From NCBI GenBank assembly GCA_025093985.1, contig JACAAK010000003.1, forward strand, positions 186,001 to 250,000: 64,000 bases of DNA, given 5' to 3'. Below are positions 12,947 through 24,669 of the stretch, piece after piece. The translations under genes were made by a program, and so were the position numbers. Source of the DNA: Calvatia gigantea (Eukaryota; Basidiomycota; Agaricomycetes; Agaricales; Lycoperdaceae). Below the pieces are notes generated by a model. That model searched no databases and was not told where the DNA came from. It worked only from the letters and a program-made list of their open reading frames with translations. Numbering within the stretch: position 1 is the first letter of the stretch; each line of letters begins with the position of its first letter.

Positions 12947-15105
12947 TTAAGAAGTACGTTGAAGTTTCTTGTGTGTACATGGTTTCCAACGAAACGAAAT
13001 CTCGTGCCCAGCTACACCACCAGGAAGGCCATAGGCGACACGCCCACGACTCACAGGGGAAGGAGCGGATGCAGTATGATAGAGCCATGGGATGGTGGCC
13101 CTCGCGGTAGGCTCCACTGCAATCTCAGAATGATGCTGAAACAGAAGTTCATAATGGGGGAGATGGATAATATCACAGTGAAGGACGACCAAAGCGCGAA
13201 GGGAAGGTAATGGCATCATAGAGCTCCTCCAGCTGAAGAGCGGATGAGGGACCCGAGTGGTCATGGTACTGCTCCCAGATATCTTGAACTTCACTGGGAC
13301 GCTTTGACTGCAGACGAGACATCTGTTGATCAAAGAAGCCAAGGTCGTGCAGTGTTGTACTCCACGTAGATTCGCTGAATATACGACAAACGAGTTCGGC
13401 AAATGAACGTTGTGACTCATTTGCGAAGGAGACGGAGTTCTTTGAGTTGGTAGCACTTTCCCCGAGTTTTCCTGAGAGCTGCGTTAAGTGATCGAGAAGG
13501 TTGTAAAGCAAACATGCTCTACAGCTCAAGAGATCTCCAGCACCTATTAGCATAAGCCTACCATACGTAACACAACGCTCACCAGTTGTATCCTCCGCAT
13601 GAGTGAGAGCGCCCGACGTGACAAAAACCTTAAGTGAGGTAAACTTCGCGTCAGTGGAACTGGGCGATCAAAGAACACTTACTTCTTGTGCCGACTTCAC
13701 CTCACGCTCCACTTGTTGGAGTATCCCGAGCGTGTTTCTGCGAAGTTCTAAAATTGGCTTAACCACTCTTGTGAAATCTTGAAGGAGCAGCGCAGTAGTG
13801 CTAGTGCGAATGTTATAGATATGGATCTTAATCCTGATAAATGAGATGAGGGCATCATAGATACCGTTCAAAATCCTCGCATAAGAAGATGCAATTGCAA
13901 TCAGTTCGTAGTCATGTTTCACTGTAATAATCCTTCAATGGATGTTAGTTTTTGCAGCACCATGGGCTAGTATCACAAGCTCACGTCTCAGATTGAGCCC
14001 CCAGATGTTCGCGGATGAAGCGGAGAACGCCATCGTGGAGAACCAGCTCCAGAGTGTCATCGCCCAGACCGAGGTATGAAAGATTGAACAACCCATCAAT
14101 TTGCTGTTGAATCTCTTCCCGCATCCAGACCGAACGCCATTTCCGGGAAGAAGTCTTGAAATTCAAGGTGGAGAGTTGGGTTGGATGCCAAACTAAAATG
14201 CTCCTCGAATGGGTGCACGTAGACACAGACCTACGAGGTACGGTAGGTGAGCCGGATTATTTTCAACAGGAAACCCGGGTACATACACGTGCAATATGTT
14301 CCTTGTTCACGAAGATGATTTGTTCAACAACCACTGCGGCTGCGCTGGAGATTACACCTCTCAGTGTATTTACACTCATCGAACGCCACCAACTCTCCAC
14401 CTCAAGGATACTCCGTTCAATGGGAAGAGCACGCCTCGCTTCCAGGAAGGCAGTATATGGTAGTAACAGTTCTAATTTGTAAACGTTGCTTTTAACCACC
14501 AGTACTCCAATAATACTGGCAAATACATGACATACTTAATTCTTCACTACCCTCGCGAGAAAATCGCATTTTTTCGAAGGTTCCCGGAGGGAATTGGGAA
14601 GAGATCCGTTCCGCCTATTGGAGTAAGTTACGCAACGAAACGGGCAAGGTGTTCACTTACCTCAGGCGTCCACAAAGCGGAATTCAGCGCATGCTATATT
14701 TGCATCTTCAATAGCTTCGAGAATGGAGTCAATGTCATTTGCAATATCCGTGTTAACCACCGCCCCGACATTCTTGTAAACTGAAAAGAGTTTGATGGAC
14801 CTCCTTGCGATCCGGACAGAGGCTTCCCCGACGTCCACACATCTATCCAGTAGCTCCCCTAGCTTCTGTAGCAAGGTGTGCTTTAGTTCCCTGACCAAAT
14901 GCATCCAGTAGTAACCTCCACCACTTCCGAGAGAGAGGCATGCAATGGCATTTGCACGACTAAACAAAATTCAGGGCAAGGAAGCGAAAAGGGTGGAGTT
15001 GAGGGCGTACCTGGCGACCTCGTGCATAAGCCCGTCGACGTGCGTTACAAGATATGTCGTTGCTTTTACAAGGTCCGAAAGCTCAGCATTGTGCTCTGTC
15101 GCCAT
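12947..15105 (-). pseudogene. Unknown alpha-helical protein, family copy B (frame-broken)
   Basis: This is a paralogue of copies A and C. The start is MATEHNAELSDLVKATTYLV at 15105, followed by a GT donor at the same place as in C. Regions matching C include GELLDRCVDVGEASVRIARR, DIDSILEAIEDA, NTLRGVISSAA and IFSESTWSTTL. Two single-base insertions relative to C break the frame: near 14120 (inside the FGLD...EEIQQQID segment) and near 13213 (just after LEELYD). After the second, the C-like reading resumes in another frame with LPSLRALVVLHCDIIHLPHY and continues to the stop at 12947. It is best read as a decayed gene; sequencing error is the alternative. The adjacent F-box gene is part of the same duplicated block. 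Confidence 0.7.
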
Positions 15106-15567
15106 CGATAGGGTTGGTGCAATTTCCAGTCGAAGTAGGGAGGCCGTCGATGGTGAACACTGCTGTGGGGGGAGGCAGTGCGGTAAGAACCCACGCCCCC
15201 TGACAGCTGGCCAGAGGGTTAGGCCGAAATAGGTGGGTCATCCAACAGATCCTTATCTTGAGAATGCTCCCGGCTAATAGGAGAGCTCCGTGATCTAGGT
15301 GGATTTAATAATATCTGCAGTTACAACCGACAGGGGAAAATGATACAAGAGTTCTTCTGTATGAGAAATGCTGTTGGTCTCCTGGTTTATCTGCAGGGAA
15401 TATGAGGGTGGAAGCCATCTATTTTTAACGTAGAAGGCTAAAAGAACTCGCTTCTAGCACAAGGTGGAACAACATCACGAGTTCTAATATCTACACGTCA
15501 TGAGAAGGCCACTGTTGTTAAATACGTCGTGGATGAAAAGACGACAATTAATGTATCGAAGTGATCG
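15106..15567. other. Intergenic between helical copy B and the F-box gene
   Basis: This holds the presumed promoter of copy B and the 3' flank of the F-box gene, both on the minus strand. The corresponding interval beside copy C (21176-21729) is of similar size. I see no gene in it. Confidence 0.4.
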
Positions 15568-17658
15568 TTACCATAGGTGCTCGCCATCCATCAAATCATC
15601 TTCTGGTTCCTTCATGAGTTGATACCCTAAAAACGAGAGCTGCTTCACATCTGCACCCAGGATGGCTCTCCAGAGTCCGAGCCTTATGACAGTATCTGGA
15701 TTACGTCCCATATATTATATCACGGTGAATGGCGAACACAACCGGGACACGTACCGGAGTAGTCAGGATGAACATAGAGAATGTCATTCATGCAACCTGG
15801 AATCCAACTATGTCGAAGCGTATGGAACTGAACGGTTGAAAGGGTGTCAAGGTTACCCAGGTTATTCAATGTGTCTTTCCGCAGGTCAGCATCTTCAATG
15901 AGATATGCAAGGGTGAATAGGGAGAGGTGTTCGGGTGTCTGTTGAGGAGGGTAAGGAATGGTATGAATTACCCACGTCGATAATCCACTCACAAGCGTCT
16001 GCGGAACATGAATCTCGTCTTGGTGGGCATTTCTAACCTTTTCAACAAGGTTGATAACGTGGTGTACAGGGGGAAACATAACTAGTGTCCGCCGGAGTAA
16101 GAATTCGCTGATAATCGAATGTTTGAATTAGCCACCATCAAAAGTAGAAAGTAAGCTTACTTCTAGTATTGAATCGAACATCCTTCCCAGGGGGTCCTCC
16201 CATCCTCCTAGTTGATGCATTGCGTGATAACGATCATATGTGCCAGACACAGAAATGCGGGTACACTTGAGTGCCAAAATACGTCGGCCGGGGTGGCTGT
16301 CATCCACAACGACTTTCTCACGGGACGAAACTATCTCTGAGATAGCGACACTGTCACGCAACCCAAAGCCTCGGTCATAATTCAAGGTCAGAGACTGCAG
16401 TCGTGGCAGAATCGTAGACCGATTCCCCTTGATAATGAGCCCCTGAAGGACATGTTCATAGAAATCGGGACCATAGCAATCTCCAAGCTCCAAGCTCTCC
16501 AAATGGTCTGTGTGCACAAAGAGCGCAGCAGCTCCAATGGAATCTATTGGGTTACAGCCGAAGTCGAGAACAAGTTTTTTCAACCGGCAGGCTGAACGAA
16601 TGATCAAGTCTCTGAGTGCTGGAAAGATGGGGCAAGCGCCTCTGAGGAGTTTGTTGGAGGGCGATGAGGGAGAAGGTTTCAAGGGCGGGGAGCGTCACGC
16701 CCGCCAAGTGTCTCCAAAATTGGTCTAAATGTTTCGCTTCTACGAGCAAGTGACGGAGATTGAATTGGGAGATCGCATTCATAGGGCGATATGTGAAATT
16801 TCTGCATCTATAATGGATGGTCTGCAGCTGTTCACAAAGCTCGAGGTTGAGCGGAAAACTTCCTATGTCTATTCCGGTCTCTTTCAGCTTCGTCAACTGA
16901 GAGAAAGGAAAGCCAAGACGCGATTTTTTATGCGTTCGGGAGGGACTGTGGAGGTTTATTTTCGTGAGCCTGGGTGCGAACTCGAAAACAGCGAAACCTG
17001 TGCTTGGGGGTAGAAAATCAAATGTAGTCTTGATGGAGTTTAATGTTAAGGATCGGAGGTGGGGGAGACGTTTATGGATTGGCTCAAAGTGCACTTGGAC
17101 CTGCATAACCATCAACCCAGATATTGTGAGGTGTTCCCATCTGGAGCTGCAATCGAAAAAGGGTGTGAGACTGGCGTAGGGCTTGTGTGGGATCTGGTCA
17201 ACAGGGATCTCGAACGAGAGATGGAGTTTCAAAGGTAGCCTTCCAGAGCGGTGCAGAAACTCTGCCCAGCCTTCCGTAAAATACTTGTCGTCCAGTGATT
17301 GCTGTGTGATATGCACGATAGGGAGATGGTTCCATAGCTGGGGCATCAATAATGCCAACTCGCGCCATTGCTGGCACACCTGACCGAGGACCAAAGCCAT
17401 GGCCGACGGAGCGGTGGCTCTGAAGGTACACCATATAATGGCGTACCAATCAAAAATTTCCTCCCAGATGCGATCGTGGATGTGACGAGCGTTCAGGGTA
17501 CGACGACCACCAATGGGCACCACTGGCAGCTCAGCAAGTCTTTCAACTCCCGCGTCTGCGGAGTTGAAGATGGCTTGCACTTCGAATTCTTCGGTAAGTG
17601 TCGGAAGTTCGTTTGTGGTTAAGGGCTGGGGCGTAATTGGCATTTCGTGGTTGGTCAA
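15568..17658 (-). CDS. F-box protein with LRR-like C-terminal part, frame disrupted
   Basis: This is probably a substrate-receptor subunit of an SCF ubiquitin ligase. It starts MTNHEMPITPQPLTTNELPT at 17658. The F-box-like stretch is HIHDRIWEEIFDWYA followed by VCQQWRELALLMPQLWNHL, the usual Agaricomycete F-box layout. Beyond it come repeated hydrophobic LRR-like segments (LRSLTLNSIKTTFDFLP, LRHLLVEAKHLDQFW). The reading changes frame near 16640-16660: upstream VTLPALETFSLIALQQ and downstream PALRDLIIRSACRLKKLVL are both clearly coding. A further join near 16090-16160 does not keep phase with the obvious splice sites. The last exon encodes LGLWRAILGADVKQLSFLG, with stop at 15568. A 3' copy lies at 21730-22140. 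The gene may be broken or may carry assembly indels. Confidence 0.7.
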
Positions 17659-18091
17659 TGTCGCATTGAGGACGAAGCTATAAGTACAGTCTTACGATTC
17701 GGGTGATAGGAATCTGTGCTCCAACCGAGGATTTCAAGGCTTCTGGCGGTAATTTGGAGACTAAAGACTGATTGATGTCAACTCTATTCTGTGTCGTTAC
17801 TACGTGGAAGTCTGTCCGTAGAATGTCACCCAAGCAATTTCCCAAATCAATCCACCCGGGTCCCGGGTCCCGGGGTGGTCCGTGGGAAACTGCTATACAT
17901 GGACATCACGCTCCAGTCACGTTAATGGGATGATAAACTATCGATATATCAGCTCGACTTATCATCTCGCTTATCACGGTTTTTATGCATCCTACTTATC
18001 ATTGGTGTACGGACGCCCTGAAAGACCTCATGTTTTCGATAACAACACATGTTTTAAAACTCAATTTTCTTTTTCTTTCACAACCAATCTA
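17659..18091. other. Divergent promoter region, F-box (minus) and zinc-finger frame (plus)
   Basis: The F-box gene points left and the zinc-finger frame points right, so this interval should hold both promoters. It contains the CCCGGGT triple repeat at 17855-17876. An upstream ATG at 17882 is in frame with the zinc-finger gene, but I prefer the downstream start. Confidence 0.35.
17855..17876. repeat. Three tandem CCCGGGT units
   Basis: Three head-to-tail copies of the 7-base string CCCGGGT (the last ending CCCGGGGT) form a GC-rich self-complementary block in the shared upstream region of two divergent genes. It may be a transcription-factor site cluster or chance. Confidence 0.6.
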
Positions 18092-18508
18092 ATGCCCACG
18101 AAATCGCAACCTCATGTGACTATCAAGCATGACACTGACATTCTGTTCACAGACGGGGTGACAATCCGAATGAAGTATAACGCGGACGGAAACAGACATT
18201 TCGTGCATTGTGATATATGTGTGAACGCCGTTATCAAGCTACCACCCACAGCGGACCAAAGGGCCCTCAAATCCCACCGAGATGCATGCAAACGCCGAAA
18301 GTCCAGGCATTCCCGACCTTCAACCACTTTTATGGCCCTGGAAGCTTCCGTTGATGGACAACTTAATACCAGGGTTTCGGAAACCCGAAATGATTTTGGT
18401 TTGCTGAATAAGAATGATCTTCCACTTGAGCCCCCACCAGCAGCAGTGAACAGTAAACGGAGAACGGGTGAGGACAAACATAGAATCAGCAGTAGCCCTA
18501 GAGGGTAA
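18092..18508 (+). CDS. Small protein with a single C2HC-type zinc-finger-like motif
   Basis: This is a single-exon frame of 138 residues starting MPTKSQPHVTIKHDTDILFT. Residues about 45-75 contain HCDIC followed by LKSHRDAC, a C-x2-C-x(n)-H-x3-C pattern that could bind one zinc ion, and then a basic tail KRRKSRHSR. The remainder is low in predicted structure and ends in a basic segment. Agaricomycetes encode many short proteins of this type; a DNA- or RNA-binding role is inference. An in-frame ATG at 17882 would add 70 residues, but the start at 18092 begins just before the folded part. Confidence 0.5.
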   Translation: MPTKSQPHVTIKHDTDILFTDGVTIRMKYNADGNRHFVHCDICVNAVIKLPPTADQRALKSHRDACKRRKSRHSRPSTTFMALEASVDGQLNTRVSETRNDFGLLNKNDLPLEPPPAAVNSKRRTGEDKHRISSSPRG

Positions 18509-18980
18509 AAAGAGCCGAAAATAGCTTATTTACAACTTGTAACTTTCAATACTTTGCTCAACGCGCTTGACTCGCACCGGACTCCGCTCCCAGCTGATGA
18601 TTAATACGTGACCTTGATGTGACCAGGGACGGGCGCCTTCCATGTATGGAAGTTTCTCACGTACCACCCGGATAGGTTGATTTGCGAAATTGCTCAGGTG
18701 ACAGCCCCTCGATCTCTCCATCATCTATTTCTATGCGTTTTACATTATTTGAGGCATCACAGCAAGGGTTTCTTGGTGGGAGAACGCCAAGAAGGAACCA
18801 GAGAACATATGGGTTGTTAACGCTCAGGGCTACCCTCCAATATGTAGTTGAGTGTGTTGTCGGGTACCCATGGCACTGCTCAAAATGACCAATCACCCTG
18901 CAGTGACCTGGAAGCACCAGTTGCAATTTGGGAAGAGCGGGTTTTTCGACCCCAAAAGCCTGTGCCATCCGTGGTTTTGC
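18509..18980. other. Gap with no supported gene
   Basis: This lies between the zinc-finger frame and the 3' end of helical copy C. Overlapping short frames occur on both strands without recognised motifs. Confidence 0.3.
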
Positions 18981-21175
18981 TCAAGCTGTTGGGCGAAGCT
19001 GGCTCTCGAGCTCGGAGGTGCCGTTGCCCAGGCTCTCTTGACCTACATGGCCCTCCGAAACCATCTGGAGTTGTTCCTTGTGTGTGCGCGGTTTCCAATG
19101 GTATACAAGTTCAGACCCTCTTACACCACCCGCGAGGCCAAAAAGGGACTGCCTACCACCAACATAGCGAGAAGGCGCAGTGGAAATCGGCCACATGACC
19201 TGTGGTTGCCACACGCCCTCCCACAATTCCGGACTGGCGCTGAAGTAGGAGTCCATAATGAGGGAGGTGAATGATATCAAGATGAAGAGGAATGAAGGCG
19301 CGAAGGGATGGTAGGGTTTCATAGAGTTCTTCCAGTTGAAAGGGGTATGGAGGTCCTGAGAGGCTGTGATGTCGCTCCCATATCCTTTGAGTTTCGCCGG
19401 GACGCGTTGACTGTAGACGGGACATTTGTTGCTCAAAGATAGCGAGGTCCTTGAGGGTTGCGTTCCATGTAGATTCGCTGAATATGCACTCCACAAGCTC
19501 AACGAAAGATTGTTCTAGCTCATCCTGGGGGCACAGCATCCGTGTAGGTCCGATTTGAAGTGAAAATCCCATCCGAGAGTCCTCTTAAATGGTCGAGCAG
19601 GGTATGGAGTAAGTTCTTCTTAAGCTCCAATGGGTCTACTATACCTGTTAAGACAGACTTACGACAAGCAACGCAATACTTGCCTGATGTATCATCTCCA
19701 CCAGTGGGGGCATCCGGTGTGGTAGCAAAAGCCTTGGGCGAAGTTAAACGTATGGATGGGGATATGTGATTGACAAGGACTCACCTCTTGTGTTAGCTTT
19801 ATTTCATGTTTCACCTCTTCAAGTATTCCAAGCACGTTTGTTTTAAGGTCTAAGATCGGCTGAATCGTTTTCGAGAAGTCTTGAAGAAGTATCGCGGTTG
19901 TCTTGGTATAGATATTGTAGAAATGAATCTTAACCTCGACAAACGAGGCGAGACTATCAGTATATGTGGTTCAACATCTTAGCATAAGAAGATGCAATAA
20001 CGGTTAAGTTTCCGATCCTGTTCATCCATAATAGACCTGGCGTAAAATCAGGATATAAAAAGAGCAACGGATGTGGTAAACTCACTTCGCTGATCCAGTC
20101 TCTGTGTATCTATGGATGAACCGCAGAATGTCATCCTGCAAAACTAATCGTAGAGTATCGCCATTCAAACCGCAATAAGCGAGATCAGACAACTCTTCAA
20201 TTTGATGTTGGACCTCTTCAGTATCCAGACCGAATGCCGTCTCTGGAGAAAAATCCTGAAATTCGAGATGTAGAGTTGGGTTTGACGCCAAACCAACGCA
20301 TTTTTCGAACGGATGCACGTAGACACAGACCTATGGTATGAGTGAGTCTGGAACCAAGTACGACACGGACAAAGGTACGCACATAGTTAATGTGTTCCTT
20401 GTTTGCAGAGATGATTTGATCCAAGACCGCTGTAGCTGTGCTGGAAATTACACCTCTTAGCGTATTGGCGCTCACTGAACGCCACCAATTCTCTAATTCA
20501 CCAATCCTCTGTTCAATGGGAAGAGCACACCTCTCATTCCGGGACGCATTATATGAGAGTAATAAATCTGGTTTGTATAAGTCACTTTCAATCACCATTG
20601 TTTGACCAAGATGATGAAGACATGACATACTCAGGTTTTTGCTACCCTCACTAGGAAGATCGCAGCTTCTCAACTGTGTTCCAAGGGAATTCCGTCAAAA
20701 CACGCTCGGCCTATCAGAGTGAATACTGCATAATCAAACCAATGAGATGTGTACTTACTTCAGCGTCCGCTAGGCGGAATTCACTGCATGCCGTTCTTGC
20801 ATCTTCAATAGCTTCTAGAATGGAATCAACGTCGTTCGCAATGTTCGTTTCAACAGTCATCTCGCCGTTCTTGAAGGCTGAAAAGAGCTTGATGGACTTC
20901 CTTGCAATCCGGACAGAGGCTTCCCCGATGTCCACACATCTCTCCAATAGCTCCCCTAGCCTCGACGCTGGCTGAAGGAATTCGCGGTTCGGGTCCAGGG
21001 AAGCCTCCGTTGTCGCAGCTGCACGACTAAGCAAATTTAAGAAGCGGGGACAGTATAAAAGAGTATCATCAACGTACCTGGCGACTTCGTCTCGCATCAG
21101 TTTACTCACGCACATCGTAAAATCGGAGGTTGCTTGAACAAGAGCCAATAACTCTGCATCGGACTGTGCCGCCAT
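18981..21175 (-). pseudogene. Unknown alpha-helical protein, family copy C (frame-broken)
   Basis: This is the closest relative of copy B. It starts MAAQSDAELLALVQATSDF at 21175. Exon 2 holds RLGELLERCVDIGEASVRIA and NDVDSILEAIEDA; a later exon holds LENWWRSVSANTLRGVIS, and the next holds HPFEKCVGLASNPTLHLEF. Near 19527-19531 a run of five G (five C on the coding strand) puts the reading one base out between LLDHLRGLSDG and DELEQSFVELVE. A second change lies between HLPHYGLLLQ and the tail RYVGGRQSLFGLAGG. These two breaks suggest a pseudogene. Indels in homopolymers could also be assembly errors. Confidence 0.7.
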
Positions 21176-21729
21176 TGAGATGGTTGGTGCAAAACCTATG
21201 GAAATGGGGAGCTATCAATATGGTCGGTGTAAAGGTGAGGCAGTGCAAGAAAGCTCAAGTTGACACGCCCCTGCGGTTGATTCACAACCTGTACACAGCC
21301 TAGAACGATACACCGTTTGAGTGGACAAGAACTTCTAAATCAGGCTCCCATCTCTGCCCATGGGTCCTATATATATGACCAGACGTTGGTAAACAGACCA
21401 GCCCAAACGGAGACGAGAACCGTGTGTTTCGCCCCGCGGAGGAGCGTACAATTCAAGATTCGACACTGGGTTGATGATTAGACGCCGTGTTAGCCCAAAG
21501 ACGTGGATGTGATCTGGGAGTCCAAATTATCCCCCAGAGCGGCACTTGACCACTACCACAATGGTGGTGGGTCACATATCAGCCGAGCCGGAGGATAACA
21601 GCACTCTCACTCACGACTTGGTATGGAGCGAAACTCCGGAGGTAAATTAAGTCCCTTGGAGACTTCCATCACGTCGTGCGTTTATACGGCGCCCATATGC
21701 AGGTTCTCAAGTCAGCGAAGAAGGTCAGA
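21176..21729. other. Intergenic between helical copy C and F-box fragment
   Basis: This is the counterpart of 15106-15567 in the B block. It holds the presumed promoter of copy C. I see no gene. Confidence 0.35.
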
Positions 21730-22140
21730 TTATAACCAGAAGTCCCCACTATCTATCAAATTATCTTCCAGCTCCTCCACGAGTTGATACCCTGAACAAC
21801 AAGTCAAACCGTTTCACATCAGCATCTGCAATAGTTTCCCGGAGTTTAGGCCCAGCAGTGGCTGGATCCGAATTGTGCCACATCAATCGAATGATAATCA
21901 AAAACGCATACTGTGGTAATCGGGACGGACATGGAGAATATCATTCGCGCAACCTGGGACCTAGTTGTGTTGAAGCATATGGTTTTGAGCAGTGGAAAGG
22001 CTGCCTAGCTGCTCCAGATTACCCAAGGTGCCTTTCCGCAGGCGGCCATCTTCAGCGAGACGTGTACGGGTGAATAAGGAGAGGAGTTTGGGTTTCTATT
22101 TTGGGCGGTGGGGGATGATGAAGACACGAGGAACCGTACG
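21730..22140 (-). pseudogene. 3' fragment of the F-box gene (duplicate)
   Basis: The sequence matches the F-box gene 3' part (15568-16000): the terminal exon reads GYQLVEELEDNLIDS (compare GYQLMKEPEDDLMDG), and the preceding exon is recognisable at DNA level but out of frame with stops. No F-box-containing 5' part follows. It sits beside copy C exactly as the full F-box gene sits beside copy B, which dates the duplication to a two-gene block. Confidence 0.75.
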
Positions 22141-24122
22141 AAAGTGTGAGCGCTTGAGCGCTTACCTGATTTACCGCAAACATGTCATGCCATCTACACC
22201 AAAAAAGGCTGAGCCGGCTTTCGCTTGCTGTGTCGCAAGCAAACGTACACGAATGTCAAGGGAGGATTCCATTGCATTATCATCACTACAAACAGCGTCT
22301 GCCACCTACTGTTCAAAGTTTCAAAACCGATACAACAAGGGAGCGGCGCACTCGCCCAAGAAATCTAATGGCACCCCCGGGAGCACGAGAGATTCTCTCG
22401 CCCTGTCAATGACGATCCATCTCTCTACCAGCAATACACGATAAACCGTCGACTTTAGCCGACCTTAGACCAGAAGCCAACAAGAGATGTGGTCTGAGAA
22501 CCGCTAACTGTACGTATGTCCCCGACACCGAACTCAATTTAATTTCATTACAGATTGTTGGTTCCGGGCTGTGCACCTTTGTAATTAATTCGGGTATTCC
22601 AAACTCCCCCGGACAAACACATAGCAAGAATGTGTTTGGTCGGGAGAGGCTGACTTTTCCCCCACGGGGTGCCAGACGGACTGAACCATCCCAATTCACA
22701 CCCGACAAGCCGAACACAAAGAGATGTCCTACAAGCATCTCTCGTCTTTCCACTCGAGTCTCTAGGACACAAGCTGACACTTGCGCCGTTCCACAGGTGT
22801 CTCACGAATTCACCTCTTCGTTACCCTAAATCTACTTCCCATGTGCTGTTGGAAAATGCCAGCTTTATTAACAAAATGAATGGTTGGAAAATGCTATGAA
22901 ATCCTTTGAAGAATGATAGTTACAGAGACAGAGAAACGGCGGTTAACGCCACGCGATATTCTCAGAGACACCGACCACGTCCCCCCTTGGGCCCCCCGAG
23001 AAATATTTTGACCAAGCAGTATCCCACGGCTCGGAGCGCCTGGCCACCCATGTTCGTCAGGTGGCCAATCATCTTCATATTCTCGCTCTGCTTCAGTTCA
23101 TGTGTCACAGTGATTCATTCGTCCCTTTTGATGCTGTGGGGCGGTGTTCATATGTTGGAGCCATTTAATACATATGGGTCCACAGCCATGTGTTGTTCGA
23201 AAGGTTGGGGTTGCGCTAAAACGCACCATATCATGTCATAACTTCCGTCATTTACAAGCGTCATATAATCTCCGAGGAACATGCCCGTCCCGTAACCGCC
23301 ATTTTGTGGAATGCTCATACCAATCGCGATAGCAACATTTACCAAACAATTTGCTCAATCCAATCTTCTTGGGAAGAACTTGCTGTAGGCCGCACAAAAT
23401 CCTCTGCCAATGCTTCAAAAGGTTCCTTGGAGAGTGGCCCAGCATTTCTATAGCAATAAGGATGTGGCTGTCAGGAAAGACGCCAATAATCCTCGGCCAT
23501 CAGCGTTTCAACAACTCTGCAAAATCCGTGGCGTCATGAGGCCACCCCAAGTTCCTGGACTACAAATAGAACACCAGGGAAAGGTAAAACTCAAGAGTCG
23601 TTGCGGTTCTAAAATATTGCAACGCGGCCCGTACAAAGCCAAACTCTGGGGTTCAACGCTCAACGCTCAACCCCTTTCTGATCGTGCGTTCACAGGTGGG
23701 CTGTTTGGTTAGCGACTCGTGTAATGTGTGTCGTTTTTGTAACTGTCAAGTGGAGCGGAAGAGAAGACTGATAATATACTGTTTACGAAAAACACAGGAA
23801 CCACCGGTCTATTGGTCGAATACTCCTCTCATTTGTGGGAACCACCACTGGTGGGGGATCGACAGGGAAGTTGACGTTTTGATGGGTTACCCCCGAGGTA
23901 CGTCACATCAATATTCAATGATAGAGGGTGCATGCCCGACAACATCAAACGCCATATAAAGTAGACAGGTTTCTAAGTTTGTTCTTGGAGCTTGTGTCGA
24001 AAAAGATTCCTGTTAGAGCTCTCTAAATGGTGAACGAAAATAAGCGTTACCTGAAGAACGATCGGCCGTTACCTGAAGCTGAGATTCAACCAGAACATAA
24101 ACAAACACGGCCGTCCCAAAGG
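22141..24122. other. 2-kb gap with no supported gene
   Basis: Several short open frames occur on both strands, none longer than 150 codons, and I found no domain motif, exon pairing or repeat linking them. The right end is the hydrophobin upstream region. Confidence 0.35.
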
Positions 24123-24129
24123 TATAAAA
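24123..24129 (+). promoter_or_regulatory. TATA box of the hydrophobin gene
   Basis: TATAAAA lies about 76 bases before the hydrophobin ATG, a usual spacing for strongly expressed basidiomycete genes. Confidence 0.55.
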
Positions 24130-24204
24130 ACCCCCCAGGTTCTGCTCCAAATCCTCAGCTCAGAAGCTTCACCAGCATTCTCAAGCATCACAGTCTCAGT
24201 AAAT

Positions 24205-24669
24205 ATGTTCACTCGTGTTGCCACCGTCTTCACCTTCTTACTCTTCCTCCTTCCTACCCTTGCTGCGGCCACTGCCGTTGCTCGTGACGGACCGATGCCC
24301 GCCAGCCAATGCAACACCGGGCCAATCCAATGCTGTAGGGGCTCACTTCCCTTGACACGGACAGACGTATCCTGATGAGTATCCTACAGGCAACAGTGTT
24401 CAGGACGCTAACAGCTCCTCTGTTGGGATCCTTGCCGGTCTTCTTGGCATTGTCCTCGGCCCTATTACTGGCCTCGTCGGTCTCACCTGCAACCCCATTT
24501 CTGTCATTGGTGTTGGCGGCAATTCCTGGTAGGTATTCCACAAAGTGGAAGAATATGACCGTAGATTGATTCTTTTCCTGGTAGCTCTGCCCAACCTGTT
24601 TGCTGCTCGGGCAACAACTTCAGCGGTCTTATCGTCGTTGGGTGCACCCCCGTCAACCTCAACCTCTAA
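24205..24669 (+). CDS. Class I hydrophobin
   Basis: Hydrophobins are small secreted proteins that self-assemble into amphipathic films on hyphae, fruit bodies and spores. There are three exons: 24205-24334, 24390-24528 and 24585-24669, joined by clean GT-AG introns. The signal peptide is [20 protein letters not shown]. All eight cysteines are present in hydrophobin order: [10 protein letters not shown], then a long hydrophobic loop with [26 protein letters not shown] and VVGCTP. The long spacing between the CC pair and the third cysteine group marks class I. A TATA box lies upstream. The reading frame is intact. Confidence 0.93.

Noticed and set aside
24069..24594. Minus-strand open frames over the hydrophobin
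   Set aside because: They are shadows of the hydrophobin exons and contain no family motif.
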